NCBI GenBank assembly: GCA_015662385.1
Contig: DQUH01000068.1
Location: 1-5,515, forward strand
Direction: 5' to 3'
DNA length: 5,515 nt
DNA from: Methanobacteriota archaeon
Lineage (GTDB): Archaea > Iainarchaeota > Iainarchaeia > JAADDC01
A program made the position numbers and the translations under genes. Under the pieces are notes generated by a model that was not told the origin of the DNA, did not search any database, and was given only the letters and a program-made list of their open reading frames with translations. Below, piece after piece: positions 1 to 5,515 of this stretch (positions are counted from its first letter, which is position 1; each line of letters opens with the position of its first letter).

Positions 1-1887
1 CGCCGTAGACCCTTCGGAAAGAGCGTTAGTGTCCTCCACCACCGAGCCAAAAGCGGGGACGTGGGGCGGGCCTGTGAACGTAAGCGTGTAACCATAACCG
101 CGGAGGGTACAGTTCGGACATTCATCGGCGGCGACGCCGAAAGCGACCACCGCTGGCCCCGTTTCATACATTTCCTCCTTCTCTTCACTCAGTATGATAT
201 CTCCCGTCGGTATTTCTTTTCCCGTAGCTAGCTTAACAGCCTCAACTATCACTTTCCCGCCGGAAAGGGCTACCAACGTCTTGAAAGCATCACCGGGGTC
301 GGAACCGTTGTTTATGATCACGTCCACGAAAGAGTCCACATAGCTACCCTCCCTCGGCGGGTACATGACACCGATCTTCCAAGTATCTGGCAACCTCAGA
401 CCCGTCCCCACCAAAAACGGCCAGGAAAATGACGGTACGTGATAGGCTCCAGTGGCGGCGAAGGGGTCAGAACGGTGGGCCAGGGGGAGCCGCTTGACAA
501 TGTAGTACACCAGCGGTTTCACCGTATAACTGACAACCCCTGGGCCCTTGTCGTACCCTGGCACCGCCGACACTATGGTGTCCTCGATGAGGTTGGAAAG
601 AGTGTATGTGAGTGGTACCTGCCCCGACAGGTGATTGGCTGCAAGGGACGCGTTGTTGGCGGTGGTGGCGAGCATGCTTTTAACGAGCTCCAGCTGGGGA
701 ACTGCCGAGCTAGGGTCTTCGCGCAGAGATTTTGCTATTTCCTTTAGGGATATCTCTACAGTTTTTCTTTCTCCCTCCTTCGAGTAAGTCACCACAACTG
801 TTCTAATGTCTGCCTTGGAAAAGGCGTCGTCGAGGTCTTCCAACAGCTGCGCCAGCTTTGCAACACTGCTTTCGCTGATCTCCCCTTTTTTAGAACAGGC
901 TATGATCTCGTCGGATAGCCTGCTTGCCTCTTCAGCAAGGGTGTCTATATATACAAGGTACTGGAGCACCACCCTCTTTTCCTTTAAAGGTAAGTCGTCA
1001 AGGCGCTTGTATGAAAAACTGGGGTCGGTTATCCCGGGAACATCGTCCGTTCCACGCAACAGCTGCTTTGTGGAGTCTTCCAGCCCCGCCACCTGGTCGA
1101 GAACAGCTTTTTTAAATTCAGTAACAGGTTTGGAGATCTTCGTCTTTATGCGGGTGGCGGTACCGTGGATGTTTGCCTTCACAGGGCTGGGCACTATGTG
1201 GTGCCACACCGCTCCCCCGCCCAGCTCCAAAATCATCTGGGCGCTCGCCCCTATGTTCAGATATTTCGTGAAGAGGGAGTACATCTCCTGTGAACAGCCA
1301 CTGGACGCGCACGTAGTGGTAACCGTGAAGTCTTTGCTGCGGAGAACGTTGACTATCCTTTCGCCTTTACCGATACTCCCGAGAAAGACCTGCCTCCAGA
1401 AATCAAACTCTGTAAGCGCCGCCGCAGCCCTTCCAAAGCTCCCGTATTCTAGTCTGCCTTCAAAACGCTCGTTAAGACCTTTGTCGTACGCGTACCCCTC
1501 TGCAGAGTCCATAGTTATCCTCAACGTATCGTCCAGCACCCCAATTACAAAAAACGGCCCATTTATTACCATTTCACCGAAAAAGGGGGTGTACGCCCTC
1601 GTGTCCACTGCTTTCCCGCCATTGAAATCAACGGGGTGGTACACGCCCCTCTGCTCGTCTATAATTGCTGTATTAACGCGGGATATGTCCGTTACCACTG
1701 GTTTCTCTAGGTCGTGGAATGTCTGGAGGGTAAGCAGACCCCCATTTGAGTATATGGTGTTTAGGAACTCCGAGTACTCGTCGGGGGACACCTGCAGGAT
1801 ATCACAGACCTGCGCGCTGGCAATGGGGGCCATCAGTAGAACTGCTGCAAGTAACGCTCCAGCGCCCAAGGGAACACGATGAACCAT
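1..1887 (-). CDS. Large secreted protein of unknown function, 3' end beyond window
   Basis: The frame is open for 629 codons, from an ATG at 1887 to the left edge, so the C-terminus is missing. The start is chosen because an SD-like GGTGAT sits 6 bases upstream and because it adds a good Sec signal peptide: a short basic n-region (MVHR), a hydrophobic core at residues 5-22, and likely cleavage after ASA at residue 25. A later ATG at 1833 would lose both. The mature part has no other membrane segment. It is mixed and acidic, with a helical-looking stretch near residues 250-400. Six cysteines are visible: C28, C193, C198, C331 and a CPNC motif at 590-593. N412 and N527 lie in N-glycosylation sequons. 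The gene overlaps the preceding membrane-protein gene by 55 bases and is probably cotranscribed with it. I recognise no family. A surface or adhesin-like protein is possible but unproven. Coding status and start are well supported; function is not. Confidence 0.88.
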   Translation of the reverse strand, partial: MVHRVPLGAGALLAAVLLMAPIASAQVCDILQVSPDEYSEFLNTIYSNGGLLTLQTFHDLEKPVVTDISRVNTAIIDEQRGVYHPVDFNGGKAVDTRAYTPFFGEMVINGPFFVIGVLDDTLRITMDSAEGYAYDKGLNERFEGRLEYGSFGRAAAALTEFDFWRQVFLGSIGKGERIVNVLRSKDFTVTTTCASSGCSQEMYSLFTKYLNIGASAQMILELGGGAVWHHIVPSPVKANIHGTATRIKTKISKPVTEFKKAVLDQVAGLEDSTKQLLRGTDDVPGITDPSFSYKRLDDLPLKEKRVVLQYLVYIDTLAEEASRLSDEIIACSKKGEISESSVAKLAQLLEDLDDAFSKADIRTVVVTYSKEGERKTVEISLKEIAKSLREDPSSAVPQLELVKSMLATTANNASLAANHLSGQVPLTYTLSNLIEDTIVSAVPGYDKGPGVVSYTVKPLVYYIVKRLPLAHRSDPFAATGAYHVPSFSWPFLVGTGLRLPDTWKIGVMYPPREGSYVDSFVDVIINNGSDPGDAFKTLVALSGGKVIVEAVKLATGKEIPTGDIILSEEKEEMYETGPAVVAFGVAADECPNCTLRGYGYTLTFTGPPHVPAFGSVVEDTNALSEGSTA

Positions 1888-2312
1888 AGTAGCATCACCG
1901 TCATGAAAGTAATGGTTGCAACGTATAAGCGGAGGAAGTCCGACTTTAAATTCATTTTATAGTATACAAAAAACGCAACGGAGTAAAAAACCAGAATATA
2001 CGGGGCCATTGAAACGGTTGCGGAAAAGGAAAGCGCGAGCGAAATGCCTAAAGGATCCCCCACACATTCAAACTCGTAGTTGGGAACGTCGGGGATGCGC
2101 ACGCAGGAATAGTAATCGTAAAAATACGCGAAATGTGCTAGCCAAAGGAAAAAGAGGAGGTAAGCTGCGCCCGCAAAATATTTCTTCACCAGCCCGCTAG
2201 GTTTGGGCAAGAGGTGCAAAACGGCATAAATAATTAGAGCCGATACAAACGCCGACAACAAAACCCCCAAGGCAACGGACATGATAGAAACGAGCACCGA
2301 AAGGACACCCAT
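1833..2312 (-). CDS. Four-helix integral membrane protein, unknown family
   Basis: This 159-residue protein starts at an ATG and is the first gene of a minus-strand transcript. Four hydrophobic segments are visible near residues 6-35, 46-66, 88-118 and 130-150. Positive charges cluster in the loops after helix 1 (K37, K43, K44) and after helix 3 (K119, K123, R128). By the positive-inside rule this puts both termini and the middle loop outside. The middle loop (about 67-87) is polar and carries C70 and C83, which could form a disulfide. There is no SD site. A TATA-like box about 25 bases upstream implies a leaderless mRNA. The last 55 bases also encode the signal peptide of the next gene in another frame, so the two products are likely made together. 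I see no catalytic motif and recognise no family. It may be a membrane partner of the secreted protein, which is inference from position only. Confidence 0.85.
   Translation of the reverse strand: MGVLSVLVSIMSVALGVLLSAFVSALIIYAVLHLLPKPSGLVKKYFAGAAYLLFFLWLAHFAYFYDYYSCVRIPDVPNYEFECVGDPLGISLALSFSATVSMAPYILVFYSVAFFVYYKMNLKSDFLRLYVATITFMTVMLLWFIVFPWALERYLQQFY
1894..1899 (-). promoter_or_regulatory. Ribosome binding site GGTGAT for the secreted-protein gene
   Basis: On the minus strand, GGTGAT stands 6 bases before the ATG at 1887. It is complementary to the AUCACC of the archaeal 16S 3' end. It lies inside the upstream membrane-protein gene and decides the start in favour of 1887, since no such site precedes the ATG at 1833. 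Confidence 0.7.
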
Positions 2313-2318
2313 ACTGTA

Positions 2319-2326
2319 TTAAATAA
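2319..2326 (+). promoter_or_regulatory. TATA-like box for the plus-strand tail-protein gene
   Basis: TTAAATAA is centred about 25 bases before the ATG at 2347, the spacing of a leaderless archaeal promoter. The spacing fits the ATG at 2347 better than the adjacent GTG at 2344. The box lies only 7 bases from the start codon of the divergent gene. The two promoters therefore share 34 bases. Confidence 0.6.
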
Positions 2327-2333
2327 GACCGCC

Positions 2334-2341
2334 CTATAAAA
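2334..2341 (-). promoter_or_regulatory. TATA-like box for the minus-strand membrane-protein operon
   Basis: Read on the minus strand this is TTTTATAG, centred about 25 bases before the ATG at 2312. That is the distance expected when an archaeal transcript begins at the start codon. No SD site lies in between. A clear purine-rich BRE is not seen upstream. The box is predicted from sequence and spacing only. Confidence 0.6.
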
Positions 2342-2346
2342 GAGTG

Positions 2347-4086
2347 ATGGGGTTAGAATCTGCCGTAAAAGCAGTTGAAGCATATGTAAAAATCATTTCA
2401 GAAAATATACAGATGGACATAAGCATTGACCCCGTCATTCTCAACGTTCTCTCGTCCTTCGCGCTCACGTTTTTTCTAGGGCACAAAGTAGCTGAGTTCT
2501 CCGTGAGGAAGGCCATGGGCGAATACTACTCCAAACTCCCTGAAACCGCCAGGAGCGGGATGGTTGGTGTTTACTACTTCTCTGCACTTGTCCTAATCCC
2601 CATCCTTACCTACCTGGGCACTATGCTGGGAGTTGTTGCAGCGGCCGTCCTTTTAATAGCGCTCCCGTACCACCACGGAAAAAACTTGCGGAGGAGTCTC
2701 GAGGAAAAAGAGGCCAAAAAAAGGTCTGCAAACGTTTTTCCAGCAGGTGCTGATATGCAGCCCCTGAGCACAACAGCGCCCCGTCCGTCCACCGTGAAAG
2801 CAAAGAAAACAAAAGAAGAGGAACTTGCAGAGCTCTCGATGAAAGTGAAGATATGGAAAGCAAAAGTACGCAACACCATAAAAAATATATTAAACAACAT
2901 AACTGCGCCGAAAAAAGCAAAAGACACCCACAAAGAGGGGCAAATAGCAGAACAAGGGGAAATCCCCCCTGTCCGCAGAACCACCCACGGGAGCAGTGTT
3001 AAAGAACACGAACAGCCGAAGCCCGCAATAAAACTGGAAGACGTGCTGTCAGACACAGAAACCACCCTGAGTAAGGGTACACGTGTCAGCAAAAGGAACG
3101 CTCAAAAGACGAAAAGAACCACAAAGCTTGAAGAGGTGCTGCCCGAATATACGGTGGTTGAACAGAAAAGGAAAAAGGAACCGGAAAAGAAAGAGCGCAA
3201 AAGCAGAGAAGAAATAGAAGATAGAGGAACCGCTGAAGAAGAAAAACAGGCCGGGGGAGCAAAAGAAGCTTGTGCTGAGGTGCCTGAAGAGATAAAGGTG
3301 TTCAGGAAAGTACTCGATGAAATGGAAACGAAATACATAAAGAAAACTTCAAAGACCTTAGAGGGTGAAAAAAGGCCAAAAAACGGCGCAGTTGCAGGGA
3401 AGAAAGATAAAACACAAGAAATAGTTGAAACAAAGGGGGCTTCAAAGAAAAAAGTTGCCGTGGAAGACGGATCAGTTTCTAGGCCTGAAAAGGCGGCTAA
3501 AGATGACAAAAAGACCACAACACAAGCAAAACAACACGGCGAGGAAAGGAAAGCACCTGCAACCACAACTGCAGAAACCGCCAAGACTAAAAAAGGGGGG
3601 AAAGGGACAACGGGGCCCAATTATAGTAAAACAACGTACAGCAGGATAAAAACAGCGTTGAAAAACATCCTCATAGAACGGGAGAAAGCAAAGCTGGAAA
3701 GGGTTACTTGGCGGGACGTAAGAAAAATAAGGAAAAAGGTGGAGGATGAGCTAGAAAAATATCACCAAAAGATAGTAGAAGAGGCTTTAAAGCTGGGGGA
3801 TAGAGCGAGTAAAACAGACATCGATAGAGCAGCTAGAAGGATACTGGGGATAGAACAAACAGGAACCACAGCAAAAAAACCGGCGGAAAGGCGCGCCAAA
3901 CACAAGGATAAAAAAGAAAGGGCGGAAAAAGAACAGGAGAAAAAAGCCGGTGCTGAAGACGAAGGAATTATATCACTCTTGGACGAGGGCGCTGAAAGCG
4001 GGGGAGACGACGATATTTTGGCCCTCCTTGGGGACGAAGGGGAGGTAGGGGAAGACGACGATCTGAGCAAACTGCTAAAGGATTAG
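2347..4086 (+). CDS. Membrane-anchored protein with long Lys/Glu-rich tail and C-terminal acidic repeats
   Basis: The product is 579 residues from the ATG at 2347; a GTG one codon earlier is possible but fits the promoter spacing less well. A hydrophobic segment lies at about 30-45 and a longer one at 73-107, which could be one helix or a hairpin. A basic stretch follows (KNLRRSLEEKEAKKR, 112-126), so the tail should be cytoplasmic. The tail, about 120-579, is rich in Lys, Glu, Ala and Thr and looks mostly disordered. Three things stand out in it. KLEDVL (229-234) and KLEEVL (260-265) form a repeated short motif. A more ordered helical block lies at about 426-502. An acidic repeat of 16-residue period ends the protein. 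There is only one cysteine (C309). The gene stands alone between a divergent promoter and a convergent operon. Compositional bias could make distant homologues hard to trust. A docking or scaffold role is inferred; no enzyme motif is seen. Confidence 0.87.
   Translation: MGLESAVKAVEAYVKIISENIQMDISIDPVILNVLSSFALTFFLGHKVAEFSVRKAMGEYYSKLPETARSGMVGVYYFSALVLIPILTYLGTMLGVVAAAVLLIALPYHHGKNLRRSLEEKEAKKRSANVFPAGADMQPLSTTAPRPSTVKAKKTKEEELAELSMKVKIWKAKVRNTIKNILNNITAPKKAKDTHKEGQIAEQGEIPPVRRTTHGSSVKEHEQPKPAIKLEDVLSDTETTLSKGTRVSKRNAQKTKRTTKLEEVLPEYTVVEQKRKKEPEKKERKSREEIEDRGTAEEEKQAGGAKEACAEVPEEIKVFRKVLDEMETKYIKKTSKTLEGEKRPKNGAVAGKKDKTQEIVETKGASKKKVAVEDGSVSRPEKAAKDDKKTTTQAKQHGEERKAPATTTAETAKTKKGGKGTTGPNYSKTTYSRIKTALKNILIEREKAKLERVTWRDVRKIRKKVEDELEKYHQKIVEEALKLGDRASKTDIDRAARRILGIEQTGTTAKKPAERRAKHKDKKERAEKEQEKKAGAEDEGIISLLDEGAESGGDDDILALLGDEGEVGEDDDLSKLLKD
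3964..4083 (+). repeat. Protein-level tandem repeat, 16-residue period, 2.5 copies
   Basis: The last 40 residues of the tail protein fall into units of exactly 16 residues (48 bases). The cores are IISLL, ILALL and LSKLL, with their first residues 16 apart, each in an acidic setting (DDD precedes the second and third). The third unit is cut short by the stop codon. The DNA copies have diverged, so conservation is at the protein level. The pattern suggests repeated acidic-hydrophobic docking peptides. Confidence 0.65.
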
Positions 4087-4087
4087 A

Positions 4088-4714
4088 CTAATTGCAAAGG
4101 TCTGTTCCGCCGGGGTCTGGAAAGCCAGCGCCGGCCGGCCAGATTATCATTTGAAGCCGTCCAACAACGTAGTAGTCCGGATCCCCCTTTACCCTAAACC
4201 TGACAGGGACAGAGTACGAGTACGTTGGCGACCTAAACTCTGCAAGCCAGCCCATGTAAGATGATTGGTTCACAACATAACACGCATCTTTTTCCTCGAA
4301 ACCGCCACCAGTATACTCCCTATACCACGCAAAAAGGTAAACGTTACTGTCATCGCTGCTCCCAACCCGGATGGCTACTGCATAGTCATAAGCGCTTCTC
4401 AAGGGCAACATTATCTCAGACATGACGCCCCCAATTGTTTCAAGGGTATCCCTGTCTGCAAGGCCCCCAAAGTAGGCTTTTTCTTTCAGGTAAGCCAAAA
4501 GATAGTCGGGGGTATCGCAGCCGGGGCGGAGGATCGTAGCGGTGCTCATAACCCGCACCGCCTGGCGAGCGTAGTAATCAAGGAGAAGGGCAGATGACTG
4601 CTGCTCCAGCGTCTTACCGTAGTTAGCCGCAGAATAAAAAAGAATCGCGGAGGCTACCCCTGAGATAAGCAAAAGGAACACCGTATCCATTAGCGTTGCT
4701 ACCCCTTTGGCCAC
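4088..4714 (-). CDS. Pilin-like (class III signal) exported protein
   Basis: This 208-residue protein starts at a GTG, supported by GGTGGTGA four bases upstream and by the N-terminus it creates. MAKG, followed by a hydrophobic helix at about 11-30, resembles an archaeal class III signal, with cleavage expected after KG by a prepilin peptidase. The acidic residue is D10, one place later than the usual Glu at +5, so the match is imperfect. A helical stalk seems to continue to about residue 60. A globular, aromatic-rich region follows, with C66, C145 and C207. An internal ATG at 4690 would remove the KG site and is less likely. The start overlaps the preceding pilin-like gene by 16 bases, which suggests translational coupling in one transcript. 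Likely role: a minor pilin or pseudopilin in a type IV pilus-like surface structure. An ordinary N-terminally anchored surface protein is the alternative. Confidence 0.82.
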   Translation of the reverse strand: MAKGVATLMDTVFLLLISGVASAILFYSAANYGKTLEQQSSALLLDYYARQAVRVMSTATILRPGCDTPDYLLAYLKEKAYFGGLADRDTLETIGGVMSEIMLPLRSAYDYAVAIRVGSSDDSNVYLFAWYREYTGGGFEEKDACYVVNQSSYMGWLAEFRSPTYSYSVPVRFRVKGDPDYYVVGRLQMIIWPAGAGFPDPGGTDLCN

Positions 4715-5160
4715 GTTCTCACCACCAAGAAGTACACCTTGTTTTCGACCACGCCTTTCTTAAGCTCCTGATACGTCACCGGAAAAAAACGGACGTAAAC
4801 ACTCGAGCCCCCCGGTTTCCGGGACGCCACGGACTCGCAGCTTTTCAAATCGAACCTGTCGCTAAAACTGTTCAGGAAATCTTCCAAGTCGTCCGGTTTT
4901 ACAAGGTGTGCTGAAAAATAGACGCTTTTCTCCTGGTCTCTAATAACTTTACAGCTCAAGTCCCAAGTATCGCCTGTAAGTACCCCCCACTGCGCAAAAG
5001 CATCAGCCACCCGGATTGTGGCAACAGTCGTATCAACACGGCGGTTGACAGAGTTTACCGTGTTTATTGCCCACGTAAGCGAGGAGAAAAACAGTATCAG
5101 GGCTAAAGCTATGGGTATGACCATGGGTACGTCCTCAAGGGCGCTGTAACCCCTCAACAC
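4699..5160 (-). CDS. Pilin-like protein with canonical class III signal peptide
   Basis: This 153-residue protein starts at a GTG preceded by GGGGGTGA. Its N-terminus is the clearest pilin signature in the window. After MLRG, with cleavage expected after G4, comes YSALED, placing Glu exactly at +5, then a hydrophobic helix at about 11-33. In archaea such precursors are cut by a prepilin peptidase, and the helix packs into a filament core or stays in the membrane. The exposed part has two cysteines, C70 and C108, a plausible disulfide pair, and a beta-rich C-terminal end. It overlaps the upstream partial gene by 7 bases and the next pilin-like gene by 16, so the three form one operon. The short length and position suggest a minor pilin rather than a major subunit. 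The specific filament type is unknown. Confidence 0.85.
   Translation of the reverse strand: MLRGYSALEDVPMVIPIALALILFFSSLTWAINTVNSVNRRVDTTVATIRVADAFAQWGVLTGDTWDLSCKVIRDQEKSVYFSAHLVKPDDLEDFLNSFSDRFDLKSCESVASRKPGGSSVYVRFFPVTYQELKKGVVENKVYFLVVRTWPKG
4719..4726 (-). promoter_or_regulatory. Ribosome binding site GGTGGTGA deciding a GTG start
   Basis: GGTGGTGA, one mismatch from the ideal GGAGGTGA, lies 4 bases before the GTG at 4714. It supports that start over the ATG at 4690. The site lies inside the 3' end of the upstream gene. Confidence 0.7.
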
Positions 5161-5515
5161 AGGTCACCCCCGCAAGAACCACACTGGGCGTTCGGGTTGG
5201 TAGCAGAGCACATGCTGAGGCGCCGCTGACCGGTGATGAGATCAACAACGCGGTCAAGTATTACGTACTGGTCCTTCATGCCGCTGGATCGCGCAAATAT
5301 GCCGTCATCCCGGTAACAAACAAAGATATCCACGTCTTCAGGCGCCCCAACAGAGACAACATCATATGCTAAGGACTTACCAGACCCCTGCTCCATAACT
5401 AGAACACCAACATAGCAGAGTGCGTGCTGGCCGGTGTTTCGCTTGTACACCACAACATTAACGTCGTACGGAATTTTCTCTTTTCCCGCTTCCAAAGCAG
5501 GGGGGAGTACAAAAA
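5154..5515 (-). CDS. C-terminal part of a cysteine-rich envelope protein, 5' end beyond window
   Basis: The frame stays open to the right edge. The only start candidate near the edge is a TTG at 5495 with no SD site, so I treat the gene as truncated by the window. The visible 119 or so residues contain no membrane segment. They look beta-rich at first (alternating Val and Tyr), and the last 20 residues are rich in Cys, Gly and Asn. Numbered from the TTG, cysteines fall at 27, 60, 96, 105, 108 and 113. The tail has spacing C-x8-C-x2-C-x4-C, which would suit disulfides or a metal site. Its stop codon overlaps the following pilin-like gene by 7 bases. From its neighbours it may be another pilin-like subunit whose N-terminal helix lies outside the window, but no pilin signal can be seen here. 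Confidence 0.75.
   Translation of the reverse strand, partial: FVLPPALEAGKEKIPYDVNVVVYKRNTGQHALCYVGVLVMEQGSGKSLAYDVVSVGAPEDVDIFVCYRDDGIFARSSGMKDQYVILDRVVDLITGQRRLSMCSATNPNAQCGSCGGDLC
5164..5171 (-). promoter_or_regulatory. Ribosome binding site GGGGGTGA for the first pilin-like gene
   Basis: GGGGGTGA differs from GGAGGTGA at one base and ends 3 bases before the GTG at 5160. It lies within the last codons of the upstream gene, so translation of the two genes is probably coupled. Confidence 0.6.

Noticed and set aside
1831..1833. ATG at 1833 with a neat ATGA overlap as the start of the secreted protein
   Set aside because: It lacks an SD site and would cut away the hydrophobic core of the signal peptide. 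The ATG at 1887 has both.
806..1882. A 358-codon plus-strand open frame opposite the secreted protein
   Set aside because: The opposite strand is open for 629 codons with a signal peptide, an SD site and operon context. The plus-strand product is Ser/Arg-rich without domains and has no promoter or SD site.
2610..3620. Minus-strand open frames rich in Ser, Phe and Val opposite the Lys/Glu tail
   Set aside because: These are the expected complement of A/G-rich Lys and Glu codons: AAA/AAG and GAA/GAG read as Phe, Leu and Ser on the other strand. The hydrophobic look is an artefact.
4265..4914. Plus-strand open frames opposite the pilin-like genes
   Set aside because: They have no SD site or domain, and the opposite strand carries overlapping genes with SD sites and class III signals.
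5370..5395. GSGKS sequence in the partial protein as a Walker A motif
   Set aside because: The glycine required four residues before GKS is absent, and there is no Walker B motif or NTPase fold context.

Overview
This window looks archaeal. The first genes of two divergent transcripts have TATA-like boxes about 25 bases before their start codons, as in leaderless archaeal transcription. The downstream genes have ribosome binding sites of the GGTGA type. Two small proteins have N-termini like archaeal class III (type IV pilin) signal peptides. The phylum cannot be read from the sequence. Extreme compactness, overlapping genes and unrecognisable envelope proteins would suit a small-genome (DPANN-type) lineage, but that is only a guess. 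No rRNA, tRNA, CRISPR array, insertion sequence or integrase was seen.

Layout from left to right: (1) A large secreted protein on the minus strand runs off the left edge (1887 down to 1). Its signal peptide and SD site fix the start. (2) Overlapping its 5' end by 55 bases is a gene for a four-helix membrane protein (2312 down to 1833). (3) A 34-base divergent control region (2313-2346) holds one TATA-like box for each direction. (4) A plus-strand gene (2347-4086) encodes a protein with an N-terminal membrane anchor and a very long Lys/Glu-rich tail. The tail ends in a 16-residue acidic repeat. (5) After a single spacer base, three overlapping minus-strand genes come in from the right. The first (5515 to 5154) is cut by the window edge. 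The next two (5160 to 4699 and 4714 to 4088) look like minor pilins or pseudopilins.

How the genes may work together: every protein appears to be membrane-bound or exported. Eighteen or nineteen cysteines lie in the likely extracytoplasmic parts, against a single one in the 579-residue tail protein. The simplest inference is a cell-envelope or pilus-like surface assembly, with outer parts stabilised by disulfides and one protein offering a long cytoplasmic docking tail. No assembly ATPase, platform protein or prepilin peptidase is in view, so this is a hypothesis. Coding density is close to 100 percent and no stretch over 300 bases lacks a gene.
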